Shown: positions 1 to 7,093, counted from the first letter of the stretch. The stretch is 9,138 bases of DNA from Bacteroidota bacterium (GCA_003242315.1 QGUY01000159.1:1-9138); one strand, 5' to 3'. A program made the numbers and translations. Notes: generated by a model from the sequence alone, not told the origin.

Positions 1-48
1 GATCCTTAACTGATCCGTTGACCATTAGCAACACGAACTCCGGAACCT
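1..48. other. Short leader before the GH57 gene
   Basis: No gene can be assigned here. Stops occur at 7-9 and 19-21 in the frame of the downstream gene, and at 11-13 and 26-28 in the second frame. The third frame stays open but runs into the GH57 coding region in a different frame, and I see nothing family-like in it. An upstream gene, if any, could end at one of the early stops. A weak purine patch (GGAA, 42-45) precedes the ATG at 49, too close for a good ribosome binding site. Confidence 0.4.
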
Positions 49-1269
49 ATGACATCAGTTTGCTTCTACTTCCAGGTACACCAGCCGTGGCGGTTGAAAT
101 CGTATAGCTGCTTCCAGATCGGTTACGACCATGATTATTTTGACGACGCTGCCAACCGCACGGTTCTGAACCGCGTGGCCGACAAATGCTACCTGCCGGC
201 GAACAGGCTGATGCTGGAACTCATCCGCCGCCACGAGGGCCGCTTTCGAATTGCTTACTCCATCACCGGAACCGCGCTCGAACAGATGGAACGATTCCGC
301 CCGGATGTCATTGCATCCTTTCAGGAGCTTGCAGAAACAGGATGCGTTGAATTCCTGGCGGAAACATATTACCATTCGCTTAGCTTCCTCTACTCCCGGG
401 AGGAGTTCATGCGTCAGGTCAGAGCTCATACCGAGAAAATCGAAGCACTCTTTGACCAGACGCCAGTCGTGTTCCGCAATACCGAGCTGATCTATAACAA
501 CGAGCTCGCAGCCTTCCTCGACACCATGGGTTACAAGGGCGTACTATGCGAGGGACTCGATTACGCTCTGGCCGGCCGAAGCCCGAACTTCGTTTACCAT
601 CCCCCCCACAGCTCAACCTTCGCGGTTCTGCCGAAGAACTATAAGCTTTCCGACGACATCGCCTTTTGATTTTCCGACAAAGGATGGCAACAGTGGCCTC
701 TCACCGCGCCCAAATTCGCACATTGGATACACCAGATTGCTGGCAACGGCGAGATCGTCAATCTCTTTATGGACTATGAAACCTTTGGTGAACACCAATG
801 GCCGGAGACCGGTATCTTCGACTTTCTTAGATGTCTCCCCACGGAAATCCTGCATCATCCTGACTTCGACTTCCTGACGCCCTCCGAGGTCATTGCACGT
901 TATCCAACCCGCGGTGAGTATGACGTACATGCCTTCAGCTCCTGGGCTGATTTGGAACGGGACCTTTCCGCCTGGATCGGAAACAGCTTACAACACGACG
1001 CAATTGAACGGATCTACAGCCTGGAGCGGCACATAAAGTCCAGCGATTCGCCCGAACTTCTGGAGACATGGGCACGGCTGCTGACTTCAGATCACTTCTA
1101 CTATATGTGCACGAAATATTGGCAGGACGGCGACGTACACAAATATTTTAGTCACTACGACACGCCGTATGAGGGATACATTAATTATATGAATGTTGTG
1201 ACTGATTTGGAGTATCTTTTAGAACGACAGATGCAGAGGGAGGCGCAGGCGCAGCTGCAGACGCAGTAG
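49..1269 (+). pseudogene. GH57 alpha-amylase-type glycoside hydrolase, interrupted by an in-frame TGA
   Basis: This is a family GH57 enzyme of the cytoplasmic alpha-amylase / glucan-processing type, acting on alpha-1,4-glucans such as glycogen or maltodextrins. Family motifs appear in order: YFQVHQPWRL (residues 7-16), EFLAETYYHSL (101-111), RNTELIYNN (143-151, with E146 the expected nucleophile), LSDDIAF (200-206) and MDYETFGEHQ (241-250, with D242 the expected acid/base). A C-terminal SDHFYYM...KYWQDGDVHKYFS block follows. The start ATG at 49 is the first one after in-frame stops, and the motif spacing from it is normal. Codon 207 (667-669) is TGA where the family usually has Arg (DDIAFRFS); CGA to TGA is a single transition. 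The frame is unchanged beyond it: 406 codons plus a TAG stop. If the stop is real, the 206-residue product has the nucleophile but not the acid/base, so it should be inactive. It could instead be a sequencing error in an intact gene. Family call is firm; exact substrate is not. Confidence 0.9.
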
Positions 1270-1311
1270 TGCACTGCAACTAATCTGCGACTGCATCTGC
1301 GAGTGCGTCTG
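1228..1311. repeat. CAG/CTG-rich inverted repeats at the GH57 3' end
   Basis: Two perfect inverted pairs lie around the GH57 stop: CAGATGCAG (1228-1236) with CTGCATCTG (1291-1299), and CAGACGCA (1258-1265) with TGCGTCTG (1304-1311). The left arms encode the low-complexity Gln/Ala tail of the enzyme (QAQAQLQTQ). The right arms fall between this gene and the convergent small gene. A short GCAGT...ACTGC hairpin (1263-1277) spans the stop. It may help end convergent transcripts, but no T-tract follows on either strand, so I do not call it an intrinsic terminator. Confidence 0.5.
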
Positions 1312-1314
1312 AAA

Positions 1315-1632
1315 CTATTTCCTATGAATTGGCTTCGAAATCGTCCAGGTCGGATATCCCTTCGAAACAACATTCCCATACTCGCCCTGCTCCTCTGCTC
1401 GATGCACCGCCTTGGTCATGGCTGCGTTCGGATATGTGGGGGAAACGACATACCGATGCGACGCGTTCAGCCAGTGGCTTTCGAATAACTGCTTGTTGGA
1501 GATTCGGTTGATGGGTTTGTACACGATCCAGGACGTGTGGTTGTTCGCGGGCTGATCAACCGGAGACTGCGCGCCAGCAACGCCGGCCAGGCCGACAAGA
1601 GCGACGAGCATAAGGCTCTTTGCAATATTCAT
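1315..1632 (-). CDS. Small secreted protein with a repeated WxxxKPIxR motif, family unknown
   Basis: I do not recognise the family of this 105-residue protein. It starts with a convincing Sec signal peptide: a Lys at position 5, a hydrophobic core (LMLVALVGLAGV) and an AGA-QS cleavage site after residue 21. The mature chain of about 84 residues should be periplasmic or extracellular. It has five His and many basic residues. A similar block stands near each end: SWIVYKPINR (34-43) and TWTISKPIHR (95-104), so it may contain two short repeat units. It has no Cys and no lipobox. It is convergent with the GH57 gene and lies 123 bp downstream of the response regulator on the same strand. The upstream gap leaves room for its own promoter, but no good Shine-Dalgarno site precedes the ATG. 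The signal peptide and repeat argue that the gene is real; function is unknown. Confidence 0.7.
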   Translation of the reverse strand: MNIAKSLMLVALVGLAGVAGAQSPVDQPANNHTSWIVYKPINRISNKQLFESHWLNASHRYVVSPTYPNAAMTKAVHRAEEQGEYGNVVSKGYPTWTISKPIHRK

Positions 1633-1636
1633 GGGA

Positions 1637-1669
1637 CGTTAATTCGTTTTGTACCTATTCAAATTAACG
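1637..1669. promoter_or_regulatory. Inverted repeat just upstream of the small secreted gene
   Basis: CGTTAATT (1637-1644) and AATTAACG (1662-1669) form a perfect 8-bp inverted repeat with a 17-bp spacer, ending four bases before the start codon on the minus strand. An AT-rich TTAATTTG within it resembles the -7 element of Bacteroidota promoters (TAnnTTTG), but only loosely. It could be an operator or a 5' leader hairpin. The remainder of the 1633-1755 gap shows only weak structure. Role is inferred from position. Confidence 0.35.
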
Positions 1670-1755
1670 GCCCTGCCCAATGCCTATCGATCAGGTAAAT
1701 CAGCGAAAACGGGTCGGGTCTTTACCGGACAAAAGACTAGGGGTTTTCCGGGATG

Positions 1756-2394
1756 TCAAAGTTTTATGATGTTTAATTCGATGGCCTTGCGGATGAGTTC
1801 GGCTGTATTACTGACCTTGAGTTTCTTAAGCATGTTGATACGATGAGTCTCCACCGTGCGGGTGCTGATCCCAAGCTTGTCTGCTACCTGCTTGGTACTC
1901 AGGCCGTGAGCGACCAGGTCGAGGACCTCCTTTTCACGGGGTGATACCTCCGGAAGCGCCGGCGTTGCATTTCCGGAAACTGCATCGGCGAGAATGTTTG
2001 CCACCTCGGGACTGAAATACCTCCCCCCTTCATAGACCGTGATAACCGCCTTAATTAACTCATCGCGTTCCGCATTTTTCATGACATAGCCGCTTGCCCC
2101 GAGGCGCAGCGCATTGATGACGTACTCCCGCTCCTCATGCATGGTCAGAACAACAAAACGGATATTGGGAAACTCTTTAACCAGCTCCCTTAGCGCTTCC
2201 AGTCCGGTGACCCGCGGCATCTTGATGTCCGCCAGTACGACATCGGGTTGCAGGCGTTTATACGCATCGATCAGCGCCTGACCGTCTTCAACTTCGCCCG
2301 CGACCTGAAGGCGTTCATTACCGCTCAATAACGAGCGAATTCCTTCACGTATCAGCGGATGGTCATCAGCAAGGAGTAGCCGGATTGGTGTCAT
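1756..2394 (-). CDS. NarL/LuxR-family response regulator
   Basis: This is a two-component response regulator of 212 residues, the usual length for the NarL/FixJ class. The N-terminal receiver domain (about 4-120) has the acidic pair D10/D11, the phospho-acceptor D56 (LADIKMP), T84 (VVLTMHEE) and K106 (GYVMKN). The C-terminal LuxR-type helix-turn-helix (about 148-210) has SPREKEVLDLVAHGLSTKQV followed by a GISTRTVETHRINMLKKL recognition segment. It should bind DNA as a dimer after phosphorylation. Its ATG overlaps the kinase stop as ATGA, so the two genes are probably co-transcribed and translationally coupled, and the upstream kinase is its expected partner. All catalytic and switch residues are intact. 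The regulon is not evident from the sequence; the small secreted gene next downstream is only one candidate by proximity. Confidence 0.95.
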   Translation of the reverse strand: MTPIRLLLADDHPLIREGIRSLLSGNERLQVAGEVEDGQALIDAYKRLQPDVVLADIKMPRVTGLEALRELVKEFPNIRFVVLTMHEEREYVINALRLGASGYVMKNAERDELIKAVITVYEGGRYFSPEVANILADAVSGNATPALPEVSPREKEVLDLVAHGLSTKQVADKLGISTRTVETHRINMLKKLKVSNTAELIRKAIELNIIKL

Positions 2395-4235
2395 ACAGCG
2401 TTGCCGGGTTGCAAGGGTATCGTCACTTCTATAACAGTGCCCTGACCGGGCGTTGAATTTACATCAAAGTCTCCGTTTAGCAGTCGGGCACGCTCCTTCA
2501 TATTGCGAAGCCCGTATCCCGCCTCGTCCTTCTTCAGGTCACCGGGATTAAATCCCTTACCGTTATCTGCCACGATGAGGTATACCTGTTCCGGACTGAG
2601 CGCAAGGTGAAGGTCTACCTGTGTCGCACCGGCATGCTTGAGAACATTGTTCATCGCTTCCTGCGCTATCCGGAAGATGGCAATGCTGACCTCGAAATCC
2701 GGCTGCACTTCGCCCGTTTCAACGTAGTTGAAGTCGACCCTCACACCGGAATATTTTCTAATCGTGTCGCACAAGCCCTCCAGAGCGGCTTTCAATCCAT
2801 AGTCGACCAGCGCCTGAGGCATGACGTTGTACGATATCCTTCTGACCTCCGCTATAGTTTCATTGATGAGCGCCTTGATTTCCTTTTTTCGATCCTCGTT
2901 CCCTTCCACAAGCTCAACACGCATACGTATAGCAGTGAGGAGTTGTCCTACGCCATCGTGCAGGTCAAGTGTAATGCGTCTGCGTTCCAATTCCTGACCT
3001 TCGAGCAATGCGGCCGTTCTGCTTTTCGCGAGGCGAATTTCATTTTCATTTAATTGTTTCAGTCGATCCCGCATGTTGATCAGCGCTGTACCAAGCGAGT
3101 CATAGTCGCTAAGCTTTTCATACGGCGTATCGAATTGTCCCGATCCAATAGCATTGGCAAAACGAACTGATCTTTCGAAGGCTTCAATGAGTTGGTTGAT
3201 GGCCTCCCCCATTTGCCCTATTTCATTATTCGGATAGGCCGTCGCACGTTTTCGCGGTATGATGCCATGCGAAAGCGAGGTCATAAGATCGCGCACTGCC
3301 AGGACCGGCTTGGATATGGCCGTTGAAAGCCCGTAAGAGATCATAACGGCGACAATCATTAAGAGAAAGGTGGCGCCAATCAGAGAGTTCCTCAATCCCC
3401 TGACGGGTTTCATCGCTTCATCGAGATCCATTTCAGAAAGAATCACCCAGTTGACATCGCCAATCCTGAGGACATTGTATGCGCTGAGTACCTCGACACC
3501 TCGGTAGTCCCGGACAATATGGGCCGGGTCTCCACTGGCCCTGATCGCGCGCGTCACTGACTCCCTATCCGCTTCTACATCATATGGAACGCGTTCAGGA
3601 AAAAATCGCGAGCGTGATCGCATTCTGAAATCATCTCCAACGATGTATGATTCACCAGTGATGCCCATTCCGGTCTCTTCCAGGAGTATGGTTTGTATCC
3701 TTTCAAAAGCAAGCCGGGCAATCAGTGTTCCTTCCATACCCACGTCGCCGACGACAGGCATAAAGAACAACAATGTGGTTTGATGACCCGGTGCAAAAGG
3801 TGTCGCATCAACAAGGCGGACTGAATCACGGGCACCCGTTTGGCCGGTGAGCGCCATGCTCAAATAATCATGCAACGTGCTATCTGTACTGAAGATCAGG
3901 TTACCGCCGGCATCGTATATCCAAAGGGATTCGAACCCGTGAAATCCCAGGAGGTCGCCGAATTCCTCATTGGCTTCCTGGGTGTTTGCCGGCTGGAAGA
4001 ACCTGTGGAGGATTGCCTGCTCTCTGAGGCCCTCCAGTTCGCCCTTCAGTTGTGCCAGGTGAATCTGGATGAGGTCCTTTTCGAGAACATTAATTGCGGA
4101 AAGCTGATCAACTGTACGCTGGATGAGGGTATTTCGCAGGAACAAATAAACGATAACGGAAAGTATTATCACGACCGTCAGTCCCATGCCCGTATGGGAG
4201 ATGAACAGGCGAGCAAATATGTTCAGGTTCCTCAT
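2391..4235 (-). CDS. Membrane sensor histidine kinase, dCache-like / HAMP / HisKA_3
   Basis: This is the sensor partner of the adjacent NarL-type regulator, 614 residues. TM1 is at about 16-33. An extracytoplasmic domain at about 35-280 carries TGESYIVGDDFRMRSRSRF (193-211), a signature typical of double-Cache ligand sensors. TM2 is at about 283-303, followed by HAMP and a second HAMP-like stretch (about 305-395). The HisKA_3 dimerisation segment has H426 in LDLHDGVGQ. The HATPase_c domain shows an N box (E526, N529, N530), G1 DNGKGF (557-562) and G2 GYGLRNM (573-579). All residues needed for autophosphorylation are present. A good Shine-Dalgarno site supports the ATG at 4235. The gene overlaps the regulator start by four bases (ATGA). 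The ligand is unknown; Cache domains commonly bind small organic molecules, but nothing here identifies which. Confidence 0.95.
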   Translation of the reverse strand: MRNLNIFARLFISHTGMGLTVVIILSVIVYLFLRNTLIQRTVDQLSAINVLEKDLIQIHLAQLKGELEGLREQAILHRFFQPANTQEANEEFGDLLGFHGFESLWIYDAGGNLIFSTDSTLHDYLSMALTGQTGARDSVRLVDATPFAPGHQTTLLFFMPVVGDVGMEGTLIARLAFERIQTILLEETGMGITGESYIVGDDFRMRSRSRFFPERVPYDVEADRESVTRAIRASGDPAHIVRDYRGVEVLSAYNVLRIGDVNWVILSEMDLDEAMKPVRGLRNSLIGATFLLMIVAVMISYGLSTAISKPVLAVRDLMTSLSHGIIPRKRATAYPNNEIGQMGEAINQLIEAFERSVRFANAIGSGQFDTPYEKLSDYDSLGTALINMRDRLKQLNENEIRLAKSRTAALLEGQELERRRITLDLHDGVGQLLTAIRMRVELVEGNEDRKKEIKALINETIAEVRRISYNVMPQALVDYGLKAALEGLCDTIRKYSGVRVDFNYVETGEVQPDFEVSIAIFRIAQEAMNNVLKHAGATQVDLHLALSPEQVYLIVADNGKGFNPGDLKKDEAGYGLRNMKERARLLNGDFDVNSTPGQGTVIEVTIPLQPGNAV

Positions 4236-4241
4236 GAGCTA

Positions 4242-4246
4242 CCCTT
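4242..4246 (-). promoter_or_regulatory. Ribosome binding site of the histidine kinase
   Basis: On the minus strand AAGGG lies six bases before the ATG at 4235. It decides the kinase start and shows that at least some genes here use Shine-Dalgarno initiation. Confidence 0.6.
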
Positions 4247-4267
4247 GCAAGTAACGCGGCCGATCCA

Positions 4268-4291
4268 AGAAATCAAAGGGCCGGTCCGGCC
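4268..4291 (-). terminator. Possible weak intrinsic terminator after DUF502
   Basis: On the minus strand GGCCG and CGGCC (within 4279-4291) can form a short GC hairpin with a 3-base loop. The T-rich run TTTGATTTCTT follows it. It lies about 22 bases after the DUF502 stop and ahead of the kinase gene. The stem is short and the T-run is interrupted, so it may only attenuate transcription into the kinase gene. Confidence 0.3.
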
Positions 4292-4313
4292 TGCCGGGGA
4301 GTCAGAAAAGGCG

Positions 4314-4904
4314 TCAGGCGTTTTGCGGCGGGGCGTCATGCCGCAATTCACTGAGACCGGAAACGCCTCCGGAGACGATGTACTTCATCGCCAGGGTACC
4401 GGGTATGTTGAGCGCACGCACCCGATCGCGCGGGACAATGTAGTGAATTCCTGAGATGGCGTACGAATGAGGAAGGTACACCGATACCATATCATGCAAT
4501 CCCAGTTCAGAGAGGTCCTGTTCCGTAATGAAGCCGATTTGATAAAGCTTGTTCTCGCGGTTGATTTCGACAAGAACGGGTTTGTCGAACTTCCGCCGCT
4601 CTCCAACAAATGCGCCTATCAGGTCGCGAAGCGAAGAGTAGATCAGCTTTACCAGTGGAATTTTATTGATCGTCTGATCCAACACATCGGTTACGGTTCG
4701 AAATGCATAATGGGTAGTGAGGTATCCAAACACGGTAACCACGCCAACGATGATCGCGAAGCCAACGCCTGGGTAAGGCAGATTGAGCAGGCCGTCCAGC
4801 CACCGAAACGATTCAAAGAAAAAGTATACTGTGGCAACGAGCGGCACGATGAATAGAGTACCGCTAAAAAAGTATCGAAGAATTCTTCGCAACGTCTTGT
4901 CCAT
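4314..4904 (-). CDS. DUF502 family membrane protein
   Basis: This is a 196-residue member of the DUF502 family, conserved membrane proteins without an assigned function. Two transmembrane helices are visible (about 11-31 and 46-66), separated by the typical LPYPGVGF turn (42-49). The soluble part carries the family blocks IPLVKLIYSSLRDL (82-95), FDKPVLVEI (106-114) and VYLPHSYAISG (142-152), ending in a Pro/Gly-rich, conserved-looking region. Length is normal. The ATG at 4904 is chosen because family similarity begins at once and no in-frame ATG, GTG or TTG lies just upstream. No clear Shine-Dalgarno site precedes it. It follows the nqr operon on the same strand but is separated from it by a strong terminator that ends almost at its start codon, so it probably has separate or read-through expression. 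Confidence 0.9.
   Translation of the reverse strand: MDKTLRRILRYFFSGTLFIVPLVATVYFFFESFRWLDGLLNLPYPGVGFAIIVGVVTVFGYLTTHYAFRTVTDVLDQTINKIPLVKLIYSSLRDLIGAFVGERRKFDKPVLVEINRENKLYQIGFITEQDLSELGLHDMVSVYLPHSYAISGIHYIVPRDRVRALNIPGTLAMKYIVSGGVSGLSELRHDAPPQNA
4876..4889. repeat. 14-bp perfect palindrome in the DUF502 5' coding region
   Basis: CGAAGAATTCTTCG reads the same on both strands. It falls at codons 6-10 of DUF502 (Arg-Arg-Ile-Leu-Arg). It may be chance, a small RNA hairpin early in the message, or an operator. Confidence 0.4.
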
Positions 4905-4910
4905 ACCATC

Positions 4911-4950
4911 AAAAATTAAAATGGCTCCCGGATTTTTGCCCGGGAGCCAT
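4911..4950 (-). terminator. Strong intrinsic terminator of the nqr operon
   Basis: On the minus strand a perfect 11-bp stem, ATGGCTCCCGG (4950-4940) with CCGGGAGCCAT (4931-4921), closes an 8-base loop. It is followed directly by TTTAATTTTT (4920-4911). It lies 26 bases after the nqrE stop, as expected for the end of the nqr transcript. The T-tract ends six bases before the DUF502 start codon. On the plus strand the hairpin lacks an adjacent T-tract, so it works in one direction. Confidence 0.92.
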
Positions 4951-4976
4951 ACAATGCTTTTCGGGAAGTGTCCGGG

Positions 4977-5594
4977 CTACAAGGCGATACCGATAAACGA
5001 CTTGAACGCAAACGCCATGAGGCCTGTAATGAACATGGTAATGCCCAGGCCTTTGAGCGGAGCCGGTACATTAGAATATTTCAGTTTTTCCCGTATTGCT
5101 GCGAGCGCGGTGATGGCAAGAAGCCAACCCACTCCACTACCCACGCCGAATACCGTAGCCTCTGCGAGGGTATAGGTGCGCTGAACCATGAAGAGGGAAG
5201 ACCCCAGGATGGCACAGTTCACCGCAATCAGGGGAAGAAAAATACCGAGGTTGGAGTAAAGCGCCGGCGACACCTTTTCAATCACCATTTCGACCAGCTG
5301 TACAATTGCGGCAATGGTACAGATGAACATGATGAACTGCAAAAACTCCAGGTTCACGTTCTCAAATGCAGATCCCAAGCCAAGCTTAGCCAGCGCTCCT
5401 GTTGTCAGTAGTTTTTCCTGAATGAGCCAGTTCACAGGAACCGTGATGCCGTTAACAAAGACTACGGCAGATCCGAGACCGATGGCAGTGGAAACCTTCT
5501 TCGAAACCGCGAGAAACGAACACATGCCCAGGAAGTAGGCAAAGATCATGTTCTCAATGAAGATGGATTTGATCCCTATATTAATAAGCTCCAT
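4977..5594 (-). CDS. nqrE: Na+-translocating NADH:quinone reductase subunit E
   Basis: NqrE is one of the two homologous six-helix membrane subunits (NqrD/NqrE) of the Na+-pumping NADH:ubiquinone oxidoreductase. The pair holds a membrane iron-sulfur centre on the electron path from NADH to quinone. The 205-residue protein starts MELINIGIKSIFIENMIFAY. It carries the two expected cluster cysteines, C25 in LGMCSFLAVS and C127 in LPLIAVNCAILG, which correspond to C26 and C120 of the Vibrio enzyme. The wider spacing implies a small loop insertion, probably around 62-82. The ATG lies 11 bases after the nqrD stop without a clear Shine-Dalgarno site. It is the last gene of the local operon: no nqrF follows, and a terminator begins 26 bases after its TAG stop. 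Confidence 0.97.
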   Translation of the reverse strand: MELINIGIKSIFIENMIFAYFLGMCSFLAVSKKVSTAIGLGSAVVFVNGITVPVNWLIQEKLLTTGALAKLGLGSAFENVNLEFLQFIMFICTIAAIVQLVEMVIEKVSPALYSNLGIFLPLIAVNCAILGSSLFMVQRTYTLAEATVFGVGSGVGWLLAITALAAIREKLKYSNVPAPLKGLGITMFITGLMAFAFKSFIGIAL

Positions 5595-5605
5595 ATCGCA
5601 TGCTT

Positions 5606-6283
5606 TTAATGCGTTTCTACATATCCCGTACGCGTGCGCTGCACCCAGATGATAATCCCCAGTACCATAAAGGCACCAATGGAGTCAACCATTACTGAGT
5701 TGTTGGTATAAGCTATCCCGAGGTTGGCAAAAACCGGGTAGTTGAATACCGAACCCGAACCGAGCAATTCGCGGAACAGTGCTACCGTAAGAAGTATCCA
5801 CGCATAACCCATTCCGTTACCGAGGCCGTCGAGGACCGACTCGTAGGGCTTGTTACCCATCGCGAATGCCTCAAGCCGTCCCATCACAATGCAGTTTGTG
5901 ATGATAAGGCCTACAAACGCGCCCAGTACCTTATACATTGGGTAGTTGTAAGCCTTTAGTATCTCTGCAACCAGCGTAACCAGCGTTGCAACCACCGACA
6001 ACTGCACGATAATGCGCACCCGGTTGGGAACATAGTTGCGGATCAATGAAATCACAAGGTTTGATAGCGCTACTACGAATATCACCGAGACACCCATGAT
6101 CAGGGTTGGCTCAAGCTTCACTGTAACAGCAAGCGCAGAACAAATACCCAAAACCTGCACGGTTATTGGGTTCTCTTCATTAAGCGGATCAGCCACGATC
6201 TTGCGGCGTCGCTTCGACAGTAATGGTTCCGATGGTTTCTTTACAACCGCAGAGCCCGTTTTTTCCAGCGTTCCTTCTGCCAT
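5606..6283 (-). CDS. nqrD: Na+-translocating NADH:quinone reductase subunit D
   Basis: NqrD is the membrane partner of NqrE in Na+-NQR. The 225-residue protein has about six hydrophobic helices and both cluster cysteines, C48 (VLGICSALAVT) and C131 (LIITNCIVMGR). Each sits exactly 19 positions later than in Vibrio cholerae NqrD (C29, C112). The protein therefore has a 19-residue N-terminal extension, basic in part (LLSKRRRKIVADPL, 21-34), before the core begins near NEENPITVQV. The family blocks GRLEAFAMGN (135-144) and VLDGLGNGMGYAWIL (150-164) are intact. The ATG at 6283 lies 12 bases after the nqrC stop with no obvious Shine-Dalgarno site. Starting inside the extension cannot be excluded, but I see no in-frame ATG before the core, so the given start is the natural choice. 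Confidence 0.96.
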   Translation of the reverse strand: MAEGTLEKTGSAVVKKPSEPLLSKRRRKIVADPLNEENPITVQVLGICSALAVTVKLEPTLIMGVSVIFVVALSNLVISLIRNYVPNRVRIIVQLSVVATLVTLVAEILKAYNYPMYKVLGAFVGLIITNCIVMGRLEAFAMGNKPYESVLDGLGNGMGYAWILLTVALFRELLGSGSVFNYPVFANLGIAYTNNSVMVDSIGAFMVLGIIIWVQRTRTGYVETH

Positions 6284-6295
6284 AATGTTCAGTAT

Positions 6296-7093
6296 TTATT
6301 GACCGGCATCCGCCGTCGAGGTGGCGTTGGCCCTAACCTTCTTGATAAAATTTCTGTAGCCCGTAAAGTAAGTCTTGAGCATGGCGTTCAGGCCGTTTCC
6401 GGTAAGGGTTGCTCCCGACATACCATCAACACGATGGGGATCGTCTGCATAATATGCTATGCTGTTTTCACCACCACCGTGCTCTCCCTTCATCATCGTT
6501 ACTGAGACAAGCTTACCTTCGTCATCAAAAATCTTCTTCCCGACAAATCTGTCCTGAATTTCAGGCGTTGCGATACGCTGTCCCAGACCTGGCGTCTCAG
6601 CTTTGTGATCGAATGAGGTTCCTACGATGGTTTCCATCGACTGATCAAGGGCAACATAACCCCATATCTTGTCCCAAAGGCCGTTGCCATACACTGGGAG
6701 AATATACGCCTGAACGCGATTGGCGTCATTCTCATCAACAAGACGAAAAACCGGATATAAGCGTTCTTTCAAGGGCTTGCCGTACTCGGCGGCCACGTTT
6801 ACATTCTCCGCAACGATGGGTGTCCCATCAGGTAACGTCGTGACCTCTTCACCATTGTAGTTCACTACGGTGGACGTAATCCGCTTTTCATAGGTCGCCA
6901 GTACCTCGTCCGGTTTTTCAGGAACGTCCACGACCGCTCTCACTGCGCTGAGTATCTGCGACTTGGTATCCAATTCCAGCGACTTCTGCTGGGCCGGCCC
7001 CAGAACAATGGACGTTCCGGCCAGCAATCCTCCAATCAATACACAGAGGACAAGGACAAAACCGATGATATACCCGTTAGACTGCTGTTGCAC
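6296..7093 (-). CDS. nqrC: Na+-translocating NADH:quinone reductase subunit C, flavoprotein
   Basis: NqrC carries one of the two covalently bound FMN groups of Na+-NQR, attached through a phosphoester to Thr by the flavin transferase ApbE. The 265-residue protein has one N-terminal transmembrane helix (about 8-31) and a periplasmic FMN-binding domain. The flavinylation motif is complete: D223-G-M-S-G-A-T229, with T229 the modified residue. KAETPGLGQRI (164-174) is the other family block. The start is GTG (7091-7093), overlapping the end of nqrB by 17 bases and preceded by a strong AAGGAG eight bases away, so translation is not limited by nqrB. Length is typical. The C-terminus (ANATSTADAGQ) is a short Ala-rich tail. 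No apbE gene is present in the window. Confidence 0.97.
   Translation of the reverse strand: MQQQSNGYIIGFVLVLCVLIGGLLAGTSIVLGPAQQKSLELDTKSQILSAVRAVVDVPEKPDEVLATYEKRITSTVVNYNGEEVTTLPDGTPIVAENVNVAAEYGKPLKERLYPVFRLVDENDANRVQAYILPVYGNGLWDKIWGYVALDQSMETIVGTSFDHKAETPGLGQRIATPEIQDRFVGKKIFDDEGKLVSVTMMKGEHGGGENSIAYYADDPHRVDGMSGATLTGNGLNAMLKTYFTGYRNFIKKVRANATSTADAGQ

Noticed and set aside
667..669. TGA in the amylase as selenocysteine or recoded stop
   Set aside because: The family has Arg, not Cys, at this position. TGA also serves as a normal stop for the kinase and DUF502 genes here, and no selenocysteine insertion hairpin is evident downstream.
1716..1752. Possible terminator after the response regulator
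   Set aside because: CCGGA and TCCGG can pair on the minus strand, but the stem needs a bulge and has no following T-tract. It is too weak to call.
1633..1755. A standard sigma-70 promoter for the small secreted gene
   Set aside because: I could not find a -35/-10 pair with convincing sequence and spacing. Only a loose Bacteroidota -7-like element is present.
3840..4454. Long plus-strand open frame opposite the kinase and DUF502
   Set aside because: It spans two well-supported minus-strand genes and the gap between them, and its product shows no recognisable domain.
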